Source: Oscillospiraceae bacterium (GTDB lineage Bacteria > Bacillota > Clostridia > Oscillospirales > Oscillospiraceae). Taken from it: a DNA stretch of 64,000 bases. The stretch covers positions 1 to 64,000 of the forward strand of contig JAFVXA010000046.1 of assembly GCA_017501355.1 (NCBI GenBank), written 5' to 3'. The position numbers and the translations under genes were made by a program. The notes beneath the pieces are model-generated. The model worked only from the letters and a program-made list of their open reading frames with translations. It was not told the origin of the DNA and did no database searches. Of the stretch, positions 34,738 to 43,709 are shown in pieces. Every line of letters begins with the position of its first letter. The first letter of the stretch is position 1.

Positions 34738-34887
34738 CGGTCTGCTGCAGCGCACTCACAGACTGCAAAAGCAGTCTGTTCGCACGTTTGCAGACCGATA
34801 AGTGTTTTTGTCCACGTACACGCCGCGGACAAAAACCTATTTAAAATGATTTCGCCGCTTGCGAGCGGCGAAGCTCGGTGAGACCTT
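34738..34887 (+). repeat. Structured intergenic element, copy B
   Basis: Shares the conserved blocks of copy A (13,779-13,925). Helices are perfect here: CGGTCTGC (34,738-34,745) with GCAGACCG (34,790-34,797); CAGACTGC-AAAA-GCAGTCTG (34,759-34,778); GTTTTTGTCC (34,804-34,813) with GGACAAAAAC (34,827-34,836); TTCGCCGCT...AGCGGCGAA (34,851-34,872). Most stem bases differ from copy A while loops and linkers are kept. It follows the rubrerythrin terminator directly, in the same relative position as copy A after nifJ. Confidence 0.75.
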
Positions 34888-35388
34888 ATTACAAAACAGA
34901 CCCAAAAATGCAAAAAACTATCCCCCCACTCGCTAATGCCTGCGAATGGGGGGTTTAGTCGTAGATCGGAGCATCCATTGGTCTGTACCTCACATTTCTT
35001 CAATCTATGCCGTCAGTTTCTTTTTTCTTTCCAATCCCTAAAACATTCTTGATCACGCAGCTTATCTTTCTGGCTCTTGCCTTTGGATCTTACTCGTGCG
35101 GCTCATCATAGTGAGTGATGTTTCGTATTTGGTCTTCTAAATTTCTTCTGACGGTTTTTATAAGGAATGTTCATTTCTTTTTTTGTTTGAAATGTTTCTT
35201 CCTTGTGTCTATAATGTACAACTAACTCCCGTATTTGTCAACACCCTTTATGCAACATCTACAGTTTTTACAAGTCCCCATCACTGTATTTGTATAGCTT
35301 CCATAAAAAAGTCTTTCTATTGTGGGCATTTGTCTTGTGGACTGTCCAAAAGAAGAACCGACGGAATTTCCGTCGGTTCCTGTTTCTG
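34888..35388. other. AT-rich gene-free island with opposed promoters and terminators
   Basis: About 500 bp with markedly lower G+C than its flanks. Plus strand: TTGAAA (35,187-35,192), 17 bp, TATAAT (35,210-35,215), running to the hairpin at 35,355-35,379, a possible 160-nt RNA. Minus strand: TTGACA (35,236-35,241), 17 bp, TACATT (35,213-35,218), running to a hairpin at 34,911-34,953 followed by T, a possible 295-nt RNA. The minus transcript contains a 22-codon frame (35,106-35,174) beginning MNIPYKNRQ. No recognised gene. Low G+C suggests foreign or non-coding RNA origin. Confidence 0.5.
35355..35379. terminator. Terminator downstream of nadE
   Basis: GAACCGACGGAA and TTCCGTCGGTTC form a perfect 12-bp stem 10 bp beyond the nadE stop; it can also end plus-strand transcription from the AT-rich island. 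Confidence 0.8.
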
Positions 35389-36168
35389 TCATTCCTTGTA
35401 GAAGCCTGCCACGTCCTCCAGCACCATGGGAAGCCCATTGTGATAGACGGGGATGGTCTGGAACTTGAAGCGGCTGATGCGGTGGAGACGGTCGATCTTT
35501 GCCTTGGTCTCGGCATCCTCGCAGATGCCCTTTCGGACATACTCGTTGACGGCGTGATAGGTAAAACCGAGATTATCCTCATCGGTGAGACCCGTGAGAC
35601 CATCGGAGGGGGGCTTGACCACGAACTTTTCGGGCAGACCCAGTGCGCGACCCAACTCCACCACTTCCTCGGTCGTGTACATACCGAGAGGGGAGAACGC
35701 ACCGGCGCTGTCGCCGTAAATGGTGCAGTAGCCCACCCAGTCCTCGCTGAGGTTGGAGGTGTTGAGGACAATGCCGCCATTCTCACTCTGGGCAATGGCG
35801 TAGAGGGAGACCATGCGGATGCGGGAGGGGAGATTCACCTTCGTCTGGCGGGAGATTTCCATGCCGTGACGCTCCATTTCGTGGAGAATGCCGTCATTGC
35901 TCTCCTTGATGTTAAAGACCACATTGCGGATGCCGAGATGCTCCACAAGGTCGTGGCTGTAGTCGATGTCGCTCTGCTCGCCGTTGGGCATGAGCACACC
36001 GAGGACGTTTTCGCGTCCGTAAGCTTCCACTGCCAGCGCTGCCACCACGCTGCTGTCCTTACCGCCGGAGATACCGATGACTGCGGTCTTGCCGCCGCAA
36101 TTCTTCATCTGCTGGCGCATCCAGTCCAGCAGACCGGGAAGCTGCTGCTTTGCGTCAAACTCGTACAT
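35389..36168 (-). CDS. nadE: NAD+ synthetase, ammonia-dependent
   Basis: 259 residues. The ATP-pyrophosphatase P-loop SGGKDSS is at residues 34-40, and the C-terminal NLGFTYHAVNEYVR matches the nadE family. No glutaminase domain is fused, so ammonia is the likely amide donor. It amidates nicotinic acid adenine dinucleotide to NAD+. GGAGGCG precedes the ATG. The HD-domain gene lies 33 bp upstream on the same strand, so they may be cotranscribed. Confidence 0.96.
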   Translation of the reverse strand: MYEFDAKQQLPGLLDWMRQQMKNCGGKTAVIGISGGKDSSVVAALAVEAYGRENVLGVLMPNGEQSDIDYSHDLVEHLGIRNVVFNIKESNDGILHEMERHGMEISRQTKVNLPSRIRMVSLYAIAQSENGGIVLNTSNLSEDWVGYCTIYGDSAGAFSPLGMYTTEEVVELGRALGLPEKFVVKPPSDGLTGLTDEDNLGFTYHAVNEYVRKGICEDAETKAKIDRLHRISRFKFQTIPVYHNGLPMVLEDVAGFYKE

Positions 36169-36201
36169 GGGAATCGCCTCCTGTGTGTTATTTTCTTCAT
36201 C

Positions 36202-36828
36202 TTAGCGCAAACAGAAGGAATTTGCAATCTGTTGCGTGTAAATGCAGCTTTCAATATTGGGAAACAGGGTATAGATGGATTTCCCGATGATGGCTTCAAA
36301 TTCATCCTTGTAATCGTAGGTCTTGTTCCAGCGCTCCACCGTGAAGGGGAACACACCGTAGCGTCTCGCAATGTCCACATGGCGTTTTTCCAGAATGCAA
36401 AGCCCATATTTATCCGCAAGGCAGTCGCAGAGGATGATGAGCTTGTCATAAGAATCATATTCGATGCTTTCGAGATACGCGCGGATAAAGGCATACTGCC
36501 CGTCGGTGATGTCCACGCGGCTGAGATCCTTTTCGATGTCCTTCACGGGGAAGGAGTGGGTGAGACAGATCCGTGCCACCTCGTCGTAGCCCTTGCTCAT
36601 CATGTAGTCATAGCCGTCGATGATGTGGCGCATCTGGGCGATGCCCGTGCGCCTGCCGATGTCATGGAGCAGACCGCAGACATAGGCTTTTTCCGCGTCC
36701 ATGCCGCAGCTCTTTGCGATCAATTCTGCCGCCTGCGCCGCATAGCGGCAGTGGTCTGTCCATACGCCGGGATTCAGCTCCCCCGCGATACGGAGTTCCT
36801 CCAATGCCTGCTCTCTTGTTGGGTACAT
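36202..36828 (-). CDS. HD-domain phosphohydrolase
   Basis: 208 residues with a GGGGGCG ribosome site. Metal-binding HD residues are in WTDHCRYAAQ (His near 26), VCGLLHDIGRRTG (His-Asp near 55) and CLTHSFPVK. Such proteins hydrolyse phosphate from nucleotides or related small molecules. The C-terminal half is not recognised. It precedes nadE, but a link to NAD metabolism is only positional. Confidence 0.8.
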   Translation of the reverse strand: MYPTREQALEELRIAGELNPGVWTDHCRYAAQAAELIAKSCGMDAEKAYVCGLLHDIGRRTGIAQMRHIIDGYDYMMSKGYDEVARICLTHSFPVKDIEKDLSRVDITDGQYAFIRAYLESIEYDSYDKLIILCDCLADKYGLCILEKRHVDIARRYGVFPFTVERWNKTYDYKDEFEAIIGKSIYTLFPNIESCIYTQQIANSFCLR

Positions 36829-36931
36829 AGCGTCGCCCCCTTACAAATATCTGCTTTTAGTGTAACAGGTCTTACAATGTTGTTCAAGTACACAATACCG
36901 GTGGTCTTGCACTCTCGCAAGTGCAGACTCT

Positions 36932-37118
36932 TTCAGCCCCCCATTTTCTTTTTCTTTGGCGTGTCAAAGAAAAAGAAAATGCGCCGCTGGCGGTGGAAAA
37001 GAAAAAGAAAGCGTTTTGGGAGCTTGTCGATGACTCCGCTGGGAAACGGACTGCGGCAGTTGCGCGACTGCAGGTGCTTGTCGATTTGATCTGCTTTTCT
37101 TTTCGCTGCCGCTGGTAC
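36932..37118 (+). repeat. Dispersed A/G-rich hairpin repeat, copy 1
   Basis: Starts CAGCCCCCCATTTTC, includes a 15-bp perfect hairpin TTTTCTTTTTCTTTG...CAAAGAAAAAGAAAA (36,945-36,981) and ends in TTTCGCTGCCGCTGGTA. The reverse complement of 59,610-59,799 matches it closely, and 59,349-59,605 is a more diverged copy. A short GCACT..GCAAGTGC hairpin lies just outside (36,909-36,926), as near the other copies. Reading frames through it (KKKK-RRWRWKRK) are artefacts. Confidence 0.85.
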
Positions 37119-37173
37119 GGCAGTTATCGTAACGCTCTGCGACTACGGAAAAAGTGCCCGCTTATGCGGGGTG

Positions 37174-37256
37174 TGCTCGAGGGGAATGCTTTCGATGATG
37201 CGGGGGTGCTCGAGGGGGAAGCTTTCGATGATGCGGGGGTGCTCGAGGGGGAAGCT
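37174..37256 (+). repeat. 33-bp tandem repeat, about 2.5 units
   Basis: GCTCGAGG recurs at 37,175, 37,208 and 37,241, a 33-bp period, with each unit containing GGGAAGCTTTCGATGATGCGG or a one- or two-base variant. The last unit folds back through CTCGAGGGGGA...TCCCCCTCGAG. It is not multiple of an evident gene and lies in the gap between the HD gene and 37,452. Confidence 0.85.
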
Positions 37257-37297
37257 CCCCCTCGAGTAAAATAGGTACACACACAACAATAAACGAC

Positions 37298-37328
37298 AAA
37301 ATCACCCTGCCAAAGGCAGGGTGATTTT
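37298..37328. terminator. Perfect hairpin terminator
   Basis: AAAATCACCCTGCC and GGCAGGGTGATTTT form a 14-bp stem with a 3-nt loop, active in either direction. Likely ends the minus-strand gene at 37,452. Confidence 0.85.
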
Positions 37329-37451
37329 GCGTGTGTTGTGTGTGTAAGAAAGGGAGAGAAGAAACTGCTCAGGGGTTTGTCCCCTTCGCTGATTGTATCT
37401 TACCCTTTATTTATGTCCAAAGCATGGCAGTGATGTAAACAAACTGTAAAC

Positions 37452-37841
37452 TCAGTCCAGTCTCTGTGTGCCGAGCTGCAGCTGCTCCACCTTGGGGATG
37501 CCTTTGCCGATCTTCTTCGCTTCGCTCTCCCAGAGGGTCACGAAGATCTCATCGTCCTCCTGTAGATCCCCGATGGAGATCTTTCGGGGCTTTTCTTCCG
37601 TGCCGTCCCTCACATAGATGATGAAGCCGTCCTGCTCCGCCTTCTTGCAGTCAAGGATGCAGTTGTCACCAAAGCGCTCGGTTTTCTGATCCTCGTCGTC
37701 CATCACCACCACAAAGCCTTGCTGCACATTCACCGTCCGCACCCGTGCGCGGATGCCCATGTGAAGGGTCTCGTCGGGTTCGCTGCCTGCCTTTGCCAGC
37801 AGCTCCACAAAGCGTTCATCCAGAAGAACACGCTTTTGCAT
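37452..37841 (-). CDS. Hypothetical protein, 129 aa
   Basis: Not recognised. It is a soluble, acidic protein starting MQKRVLLDERFVELLAKAGS with alternating hydrophobic stretches (GFVVVMDDEDQ, GFIIYVRDGTEE, EIFVTLWE) that suggest a small beta-barrel. There is no signal peptide, membrane segment or metal motif. It begins 17 bp downstream of the rnhA stop on the same strand, and so is likely cotranscribed with rnhA. A terminator lies 124 bp downstream. Confidence 0.6.
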   Translation of the reverse strand: MQKRVLLDERFVELLAKAGSEPDETLHMGIRARVRTVNVQQGFVVVMDDEDQKTERFGDNCILDCKKAEQDGFIIYVRDGTEEKPRKISIGDLQEDDEIFVTLWESEAKKIGKGIPKVEQLQLGTQRLD

Positions 37842-37858
37842 ACCGTTTTCCCCCTTTT

Positions 37859-38296
37859 TTACAGGAATTTGTGACTTTCCGCCACAGCGAGACGGTCACA
37901 GCGCTCATTTTCGGGATGCTCGTTGTGTCCCTTTACCCAGCGAAACTCCACCTTGTGATAGGCAAGCAGAGGCAGCAGCTGTTCCCACAGATCCACATTC
38001 AGCGCGGGCTTCTTGTCGCTCTTGATCCAGCCCTTTTTCTTCCAGCCGTAGACCCAGCCCTTGTCGATGGCATCCACCACATACTTGGAGTCAGAATAAA
38101 GGGTCACATGGCAGGGCTCTTTCAGCGCGGAGAGAGAGGCGATCACCGCCGTCAGCTCCATGCGGTTGTTGGTGGTCTCCTTCTCGCCGCCGCTCATTTC
38201 CTTTTCCGCCGCGCCGTAGCGCAAAATCGCGCCCCAGCCGCCGGGACCGGGGTTGCCGCTGCAGGCACCGTCGGTATAAATGGTCACTTCTTTCAT
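37859..38296 (-). CDS. rnhA: Ribonuclease HI
   Basis: 145 residues from the ATG at 38296, with AAGGAAG upstream; a longer frame to 38,326 lacks a site. Catalytic residues are in [15 protein letters not shown] (first Asp), [10 protein letters not shown] (Glu), [11 protein letters not shown] (Asp) and the C-terminal ERCDRLAV (Asp). It cuts RNA in RNA-DNA hybrids. All four carboxylates of the type 1 enzyme are present. Confidence 0.95.
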   Translation of the reverse strand: MKEVTIYTDGACSGNPGPGGWGAILRYGAAEKEMSGGEKETTNNRMELTAVIASLSALKEPCHVTLYSDSKYVVDAIDKGWVYGWKKKGWIKSDKKPALNVDLWEQLLPLLAYHKVEFRWVKGHNEHPENERCDRLAVAESHKFL

Positions 38297-38312
38297 GCAA
38301 AAACTTCCTTTT

Positions 38313-38768
38313 TTAGAGGGAATCAATGATTTCCTGCCGTTTTTCCCGATATTCCTCTTTGGTGATGAGACCCGCGTTTTTCATGGTCTCCAGCTGCTCC
38401 AGACGGGCTTTCGTGCGCTTGGGGTCGATGACAATGGGGGATTCCTGCTGCTCGGGCTCGGATTTCGGCTCGTCCATGATGCCGACAATGCTTTCGCTCT
38501 CCATGTCGGTCTCGATGTCATAGCCCACGCGGTGGGCGAAGTCATTCTTGCCGACGAGCATACGAATGCCGTTCACGGCGAAAAACGCGCCGCCAAGGAA
38601 AAAGGGAAAGCCGAAAAAACCTGCATTTGGGATAATGGTGGTCACAGCTGCCAGCACAAAGGCGATGCCCATGCTGGCATGGATGGCACCCATCACACGC
38701 ATCATGGCACGACTTGCCCCCGTGGGCTGGTGCTGGATGGTGATGCGTCCACGATTTCTCCTGCTCAT
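38313..38768 (-). CDS. SHOCT-domain membrane protein
   Basis: 151 residues from the ATG at 38768, set by AAAGGAG; the longer frame to 38,915 is inside a repeat and rejected. Two hydrophobic segments ([16 protein letters not shown] and [19 protein letters not shown]) precede an acidic linker and a C-terminal SHOCT motif ([22 protein letters not shown]), a short helical unit seen at the ends of many unrelated proteins. Function unknown. It lies 16 bp upstream of rnhA. Confidence 0.7.
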   Translation of the reverse strand: MSRRNRGRITIQHQPTGASRAMMRVMGAIHASMGIAFVLAAVTTIIPNAGFFGFPFFLGGAFFAVNGIRMLVGKNDFAHRVGYDIETDMESESIVGIMDEPKSEPEQQESPIVIDPKRTKARLEQLETMKNAGLITKEEYREKRQEIIDSL

Positions 38769-38790
38769 AGTTTGCTCCTTTCGCCAAGGA

Positions 38791-38914
38791 TGCCCTCTCA
38801 GTCTCACTTCGTTCGACAGCTCTCCCGGAGGGAGAGCCAAGAGGTGGTGCCGAGCACCCCCCTTGCCTCCCCCTTTTAGGGGGAGGTGGCACGCAAAGCG
38901 TGACGGAGAGGGCA
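38791..38914. repeat. 124-bp intergenic element with terminal inverted repeats
   Basis: Ends are TGCCCTCTCAGTC (38,791-38,803) and GACGGAGAGGGCA (38,902-38,914), inverted repeats of 13 bp with one mismatch. Inner hairpins CTCTCCCGGAGGGAGAG and CCTCCCCCTTTTAGGGGGAGG are also present. This composition recurs in many Oscillospiraceae genomes as a non-coding dispersed repeat, from general knowledge. It lies between the SHOCT gene and gyrA. It creates false reading frames on both strands. Confidence 0.8.
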
Positions 38915-38924
38915 ATTTTTACAA

Positions 38925-41441
38925 TTACTCTGCGTTTTCTTCGGTAACTACAGCTTCTGCGGAACTGTCTTCGTCCTTGTCCGCCAGTGCGAAGGAGATC
39001 ACGCGGTCGCCCTCCTCCTTAAAGCGCATGACAATGACACCCTGAGTGGCGCGACCTGCGATGCGGATATTCTCCACAGCCGTGCGGATCATAATGCCGC
39101 CGGCAGTCACTGCCATGAGGTCCTCGCTGCCGTCAACCACCATCATGCCCACCACAGCGCCGGTCTTTTCCGTCACCATGTAGTTCTTGATGCCGAGACC
39201 GCCGCGGTTATGGACGGAGTATTCCTCCACGCTTGTGCGCTTGCCATAGCCCTTTTCGGTGATGGAAAGGACGGTCTTGCCCGCTTCGGCAATACCTGCG
39301 CCGACAACAAAATCGCCTTCCTTCAGACGGATGCCGCGGACACCGACCGCCTCACGACCCATGGCGCGGACATCATTTTCGTTGAAGCAGACTGCCATAC
39401 CATCGTGGGTGGCAATCAAAATGTTGCATTCACCGTTTGTCTCCTTGACGGTGATGAGCTCGTCGCCCTCGTCAAGGTTCAGCGCACGGATGCCGTTGGA
39501 ACGGATATTCTTCAGCGCGGAGACGGCAAGACGCTTCACCGTACCCTGCTTGGTGACCATGAAGAGGAAGCGGTTCTCCTCGTCGCTGATGTTGCGGGTA
39601 TGGATCATGGTCTGGATGCGCTCGCAGGGTTCGACGGGCAGGATGTTGACGATATTCGTACCCTTTGCCGCCTTACCGCTGACGGGGATCTGATAGCCCT
39701 TGCGGCGATAGCAGCGACCCGTATCGGTGAAGAAGAGAATATAGTCATGGGTGGATGCGATGAACACGTCCTTCACATAGTCCTCATCCCTCGTGGTGAT
39801 GCCCTTGCGACCCTGACCGCCCTTGCTCTGGGCGGCGTATTCGCTGACGGGAGTGCGCTTGAGATAGCCTGCCTCGGTGAGGGTAAAGACGCACTGCTCC
39901 TCCTCGATGAGGTCCTCGATGTCGATCTCGTCCTCCACGTCCTGAATCTCGGTCTTGCGGTCGTCGCCGTACTTCTCGCGGATCTCATCCAGTTCGTCGC
40001 GCAGCACGCCGCGGATCTTCACAGGATCAGCCAGCAGATCTTCGTAATAGGCGATCTTTTCCTTGAGCTCGTTGTATTCATTCTCCAGCTTCTCGCGGTT
40101 GAGACCCTGCAGGGCGATCAGACGCATATCGCAGATCGCCTGTGCCTGCACCTCGTCGAGACCGAAGCGCTCCATGAGGTTATCTCTGGCGTTGTCGTAG
40201 CTGCTGCGGATGATGCGGATGACTTCGTCAATGTTATCCTGTGCGATCAGCAGACCCTGCAGCAGGTGGGCACGCTCCTGTGCCTTGCGGAGATCATAGC
40301 GGGTTCTGCGGGTGATGACCTCTTCCTGGAAGCTGAGGTATTCCTGCAGGATGCTCTTGAGATTGAGAATGCGGGGCTGGGACTGATCGTCCACCAGCGC
40401 CAGCATATTGATGGCAAAGGTGGTCTGAAGCTGGGTCTGAGAGAACAGACGGTTCAGCACCACCTGCCCATTGGTATCACGCTTGAGCTCAATGACGATA
40501 CGCATACCGTTGCGGTCGGTCTCGTCACGAAGGTCGCTGATACCCTCGAGCTTCTTATCCCGCACCTGCTCGGCAATGTTCGCAATGAGCTGGCGCTTGT
40601 TGACCTGATAGGGCAGCTCCGTCACGATGATGCGGGTGCGGTCGTTGCCGAACTCCTCAAACTCTGTGCGGGCACGCAGCACAATGTGACCGCGACCCGT
40701 GGCATAAGCCGCGCGGATACCGCTGCGACCCATGATGATACCGCGGGTGGGGAAGTCGGGACCGCTAACATACTGAATGAGGTCGCTGACCCCTGCATCG
40801 GGATTTTCCAGCAGGTAAATGGCGGCGCTTACCACCTCACGGAGATTGTGGGGGGGAATGTTGGTCGCCATACCGACGGCGATACCGCTGGAGCCGTTGA
40901 CAAGGAGATTGGGGAAGCGAGAGGGGAGCACACGGGGCTCGCGACGGGACTCATCGAAGTTGGGGTCCCAGTTCACCGTGTCTTTTTCGATGTCGCGGAG
41001 CATTTCCTCTGCCATGCGTGCCATGCGGGCTTCGGTGTATCGGTAAGCCGCAGGGGGGTCACCATCCACGCTACCGAAGTTACCGTGACCGTCAATCAGG
41101 GGATAGCGCAGGGAGAAGTCCTGGGCAAGGCGCACCAGCGCATCGTACACCGATGCGTCACCGTGGGGATGATAGCGACCGAGCACGTCACCGACAGCGG
41201 TGGCGCACTTGCGGAAGGGCTTGTCACGGGTGAGACCGTCCTCATACATCGCATAGAGGATGCGGCGATGAACGGGCTTGAGACCGTCACGGACGTCGGG
41301 CAGGGCACGACCCTTGATGACGCTCATGGCGTACTCAATATAGCTGGACTTCATTTCACTGACCAGCTCACTGCGGGTGATCATCTGATTGGGGAAGACA
41401 ATATCCTCGGGGCGATAGTCGAGATTCTTATGCTTAGCCAT
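38925..41441 (-). CDS. gyrA: DNA gyrase subunit A
   Basis: 838 residues. The breakage-reunion domain includes [14 protein letters not shown] and the catalytic-Tyr segment [10 protein letters not shown] near residue 130. The C-terminal beta-pinwheel has the GyrA-box-like SKGGQGRKG near residue 550. With GyrB it introduces negative supercoils. The Ser-equivalent of the fluoroquinolone region reads DASVYDAL, which is wild-type-like. It lies 14 bp after gyrB in the origin cluster. Confidence 0.98.
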   Translation of the reverse strand: MAKHKNLDYRPEDIVFPNQMITRSELVSEMKSSYIEYAMSVIKGRALPDVRDGLKPVHRRILYAMYEDGLTRDKPFRKCATAVGDVLGRYHPHGDASVYDALVRLAQDFSLRYPLIDGHGNFGSVDGDPPAAYRYTEARMARMAEEMLRDIEKDTVNWDPNFDESRREPRVLPSRFPNLLVNGSSGIAVGMATNIPPHNLREVVSAAIYLLENPDAGVSDLIQYVSGPDFPTRGIIMGRSGIRAAYATGRGHIVLRARTEFEEFGNDRTRIIVTELPYQVNKRQLIANIAEQVRDKKLEGISDLRDETDRNGMRIVIELKRDTNGQVVLNRLFSQTQLQTTFAINMLALVDDQSQPRILNLKSILQEYLSFQEEVITRRTRYDLRKAQERAHLLQGLLIAQDNIDEVIRIIRSSYDNARDNLMERFGLDEVQAQAICDMRLIALQGLNREKLENEYNELKEKIAYYEDLLADPVKIRGVLRDELDEIREKYGDDRKTEIQDVEDEIDIEDLIEEEQCVFTLTEAGYLKRTPVSEYAAQSKGGQGRKGITTRDEDYVKDVFIASTHDYILFFTDTGRCYRRKGYQIPVSGKAAKGTNIVNILPVEPCERIQTMIHTRNISDEENRFLFMVTKQGTVKRLAVSALKNIRSNGIRALNLDEGDELITVKETNGECNILIATHDGMAVCFNENDVRAMGREAVGVRGIRLKEGDFVVGAGIAEAGKTVLSITEKGYGKRTSVEEYSVHNRGGLGIKNYMVTEKTGAVVGMMVVDGSEDLMAVTAGGIMIRTAVENIRIAGRATQGVIVMRFKEEGDRVISFALADKDEDSSAEAVVTEENAE

Positions 41442-41455
41442 ATTGTATCGCCTCC

Positions 41456-43411
41456 TTAATAGTCAAGATTCACCGCATAGCGGGCATTTTCTTCGATAAA
41501 CTGCTTGCGGGGCTCCACCTGCTCACCCATGAGAATGGTGAAGATCTGATCCGCTTCCACAGCGTCCTCCAGCTCGATGCGGCGAAGCGTTCTGCGCTCG
41601 GGGTCCATGGTGGTCTCCCAGAGTTCCTGAGGATTCATCTCACCGAGACCCTTATAGCGGGAGATATCCACCTTCACGTTGGGGTTGCCGCCGCGCATTT
41701 CCGCGCTGACAGCATCGCGCTCTTCATCGCTGTAAGCCACGCGGGTGGTCTTGCCGCGGGTGAGCTTATAGAGGGGGGGCACGGCACTGTAGACATAGCC
41801 CTGCTCAATGAGGGGACGCATGAAACGGAAGAAGAAGGTCAGAAGCAGGGTTCGGATGTGGGCACCGTCCACGTCCGCATCCGCCATGATGACGATCTTA
41901 TGATAGCGGAGCTTCTCGAGATTGAACTCCTCGCCGATGCCTGCGCCGAGGGCGGTGATGACGGGGCTGAGCTTGTCATTGCCGTAGACCTTGTCGGCAC
42001 GCGCCTTCTCCACGTTCAGCATCTTACCCCAAAGGGGGAGGATCGCCTGGAAACGGGAGTCACGACCCTGGGTGGCGCTGCCGCCTGCAGAGTCACCCTC
42101 AACGATGTAAATTTCAGTCAGCGCCGGGTCACGCTCGTTGCAGTCGCGGAGCTTATCGGGCATCTGACCGGATTCGAGCCCGGTCTTGCGGCGAACGGAC
42201 TCGCGGGCTTTGCGTGCCGCTTCTCTTGCGCGGTTTGCCATGAGCGCCTTGTCGAGGATCATACGACCGACCTGAGGATTTTCCTCCAGATAGATCTCCA
42301 GCTTTTCGCTCACAATGCCGTCGACGAGGGTACGGATGCTGGCATTACCCAGCTTTGCCTTGGTCTGACCCTCAAACTGCGCCTCCGTCAGCTTCACGCT
42401 GATGACAGCGGTGACACCCTCGCGGACATCTTCGCCCGAGACCTTGTCATCGTTCTTCAGCATACCGATCTTCGTGCCGTAGTTGTTCAGCACGCGGGTC
42501 AGCGCCGCCTTGAAGCCCGTCTCATGCATACCACCCTCGGGGGTGTGGATGTTGTTGGCAAAGGAAACCATGGTTTCCTGATAGCCGTCGTTATACTGCA
42601 GGGCGATCTCCGCCATGGAGTCCCCCTTACTGCCGCTCATATAAATGACGCTGTCGTGGATCGCCTTCTTGTTGCGGTTGAGGTAGGTAGCATACTCGCG
42701 GATGCCGCCGGCGTAGCACATCTCCTCAAAGCGCTCCTTCTCGGGCTTGTCGGCAGATGCGGCGCGATCGTCGCGGATGCTGATCTTGAGACCGGCATTG
42801 AGGAATGCCTGCTCCCGCATACGGGTGTGAAGGATCTCGTAATCGTAGACAAGGGTATCGAACATCTCGGCATCGGGCATAAAGGTGACGGTGGTACCCG
42901 TGCGGTCAGTCTCGCCGACGATATGCATCTCCTCGGTGATGTGACCGCGGGCAAACTTCATCTGATGAATTTTGCCTTCCTTGTGTACCTGCACCACCAG
43001 CCACTCGCTGAGGGCGTTGACAACAGACGCACCCACGCCGTGGAGACCGCCGGAGACCTTGTAACCGCCGCCGCCGAACTTACCACCTGCATGAAGCACG
43101 GTAAAGACGACCTCAAGGGCGGGGCGACCCGTCTGGGGCTGGATGTCCACGGGGATACCGCGACCGTTGTCGGTGACGGTGATGCTGTTGCCTTCGTTGA
43201 TGGTGACGGTGATCTCCGAGCAGAAGCCTGCAAGAGCCTCGTCGATGGAGTTATCCACGATCTCATACACCAGATGATGCAGACCACTCGAAGAGGTGGA
43301 GCCGATGTACATACCTGGGCGCTTGCGGACTGCTTCCAGTCCCTCCAGCACCTGAATTTCCGCACCGCCGTATTCCTGATTATCCGGGGTCAAGTTTTCC
43401 AAATCAGCCAT
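41456..43411 (-). CDS. gyrB: DNA gyrase subunit B
   Basis: 651 residues, Gram-positive length. ATPase: [22 protein letters not shown] and [34 protein letters not shown] and the DADVDGAHI metal site. C-terminus [20 protein letters not shown]. It follows remB by 18 bp and precedes gyrA. Confidence 0.98.
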   Translation of the reverse strand: MADLENLTPDNQEYGGAEIQVLEGLEAVRKRPGMYIGSTSSSGLHHLVYEIVDNSIDEALAGFCSEITVTINEGNSITVTDNGRGIPVDIQPQTGRPALEVVFTVLHAGGKFGGGGYKVSGGLHGVGASVVNALSEWLVVQVHKEGKIHQMKFARGHITEEMHIVGETDRTGTTVTFMPDAEMFDTLVYDYEILHTRMREQAFLNAGLKISIRDDRAASADKPEKERFEEMCYAGGIREYATYLNRNKKAIHDSVIYMSGSKGDSMAEIALQYNDGYQETMVSFANNIHTPEGGMHETGFKAALTRVLNNYGTKIGMLKNDDKVSGEDVREGVTAVISVKLTEAQFEGQTKAKLGNASIRTLVDGIVSEKLEIYLEENPQVGRMILDKALMANRAREAARKARESVRRKTGLESGQMPDKLRDCNERDPALTEIYIVEGDSAGGSATQGRDSRFQAILPLWGKMLNVEKARADKVYGNDKLSPVITALGAGIGEEFNLEKLRYHKIVIMADADVDGAHIRTLLLTFFFRFMRPLIEQGYVYSAVPPLYKLTRGKTTRVAYSDEERDAVSAEMRGGNPNVKVDISRYKGLGEMNPQELWETTMDPERRTLRRIELEDAVEADQIFTILMGEQVEPRKQFIEENARYAVNLDY

Positions 43412-43429
43412 TGGGGAATTTCCTCCTTT

Positions 43430-43696
43430 TTACTCGCTGAGAGGTCCCTGCTCCACACGCTTGAGAAGCGTCTGGGAAGAGAGCTGGGACAAATAAACAA
43501 TTTGGGGATGATAGGGATGATCCGCTACCACGAAGGAGCGGGGGATATCGTCGCAAACGCTGATGACAACACTCTGCTGCTCAGCGTTTCGCAAAAAATC
43601 TTTCGTCCACTTGGAGTCGGACGCATTGTCGAGGTCAAACACGCCGATGATCTCGTCATGGGGGATCATCACGCCCTGTCCGAGATGGAGATACAT
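43430..43696 (-). CDS. remB: RemB/DUF370-family regulator
   Basis: 88 residues from the ATG at 43696, with AAAAGGAGA upstream. The N-terminus MYLHLGQGVMIPHDEIIGVFD is typical of YaaB/RemB (DUF370), encoded between recF and gyrB in Bacillus subtilis as well. RemA-type relatives bind DNA as rings and control matrix genes. Role in this organism is unknown. The position supports the assignment. Confidence 0.9.
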   Translation of the reverse strand: MYLHLGQGVMIPHDEIIGVFDLDNASDSKWTKDFLRNAEQQSVVISVCDDIPRSFVVADHPYHPQIVYLSQLSSQTLLKRVEQGPLSE

Positions 43697-43709
43697 GATA
43701 TTTCTCCTT

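Noticed and set aside
35106..35174. 22-codon frame beginning MNIPYKNRQ as a mobile-element gene
   Set aside because: Too short and no clear ribosome site or relative that I can name; kept only as part of the AT-rich island.
38542..38915. Pro/Gly-rich frames and the N-terminal extension of the SHOCT protein
   Set aside because: They lie in the 124-bp inverted-repeat element; the SHOCT start at 38,768 has a proper ribosome site.
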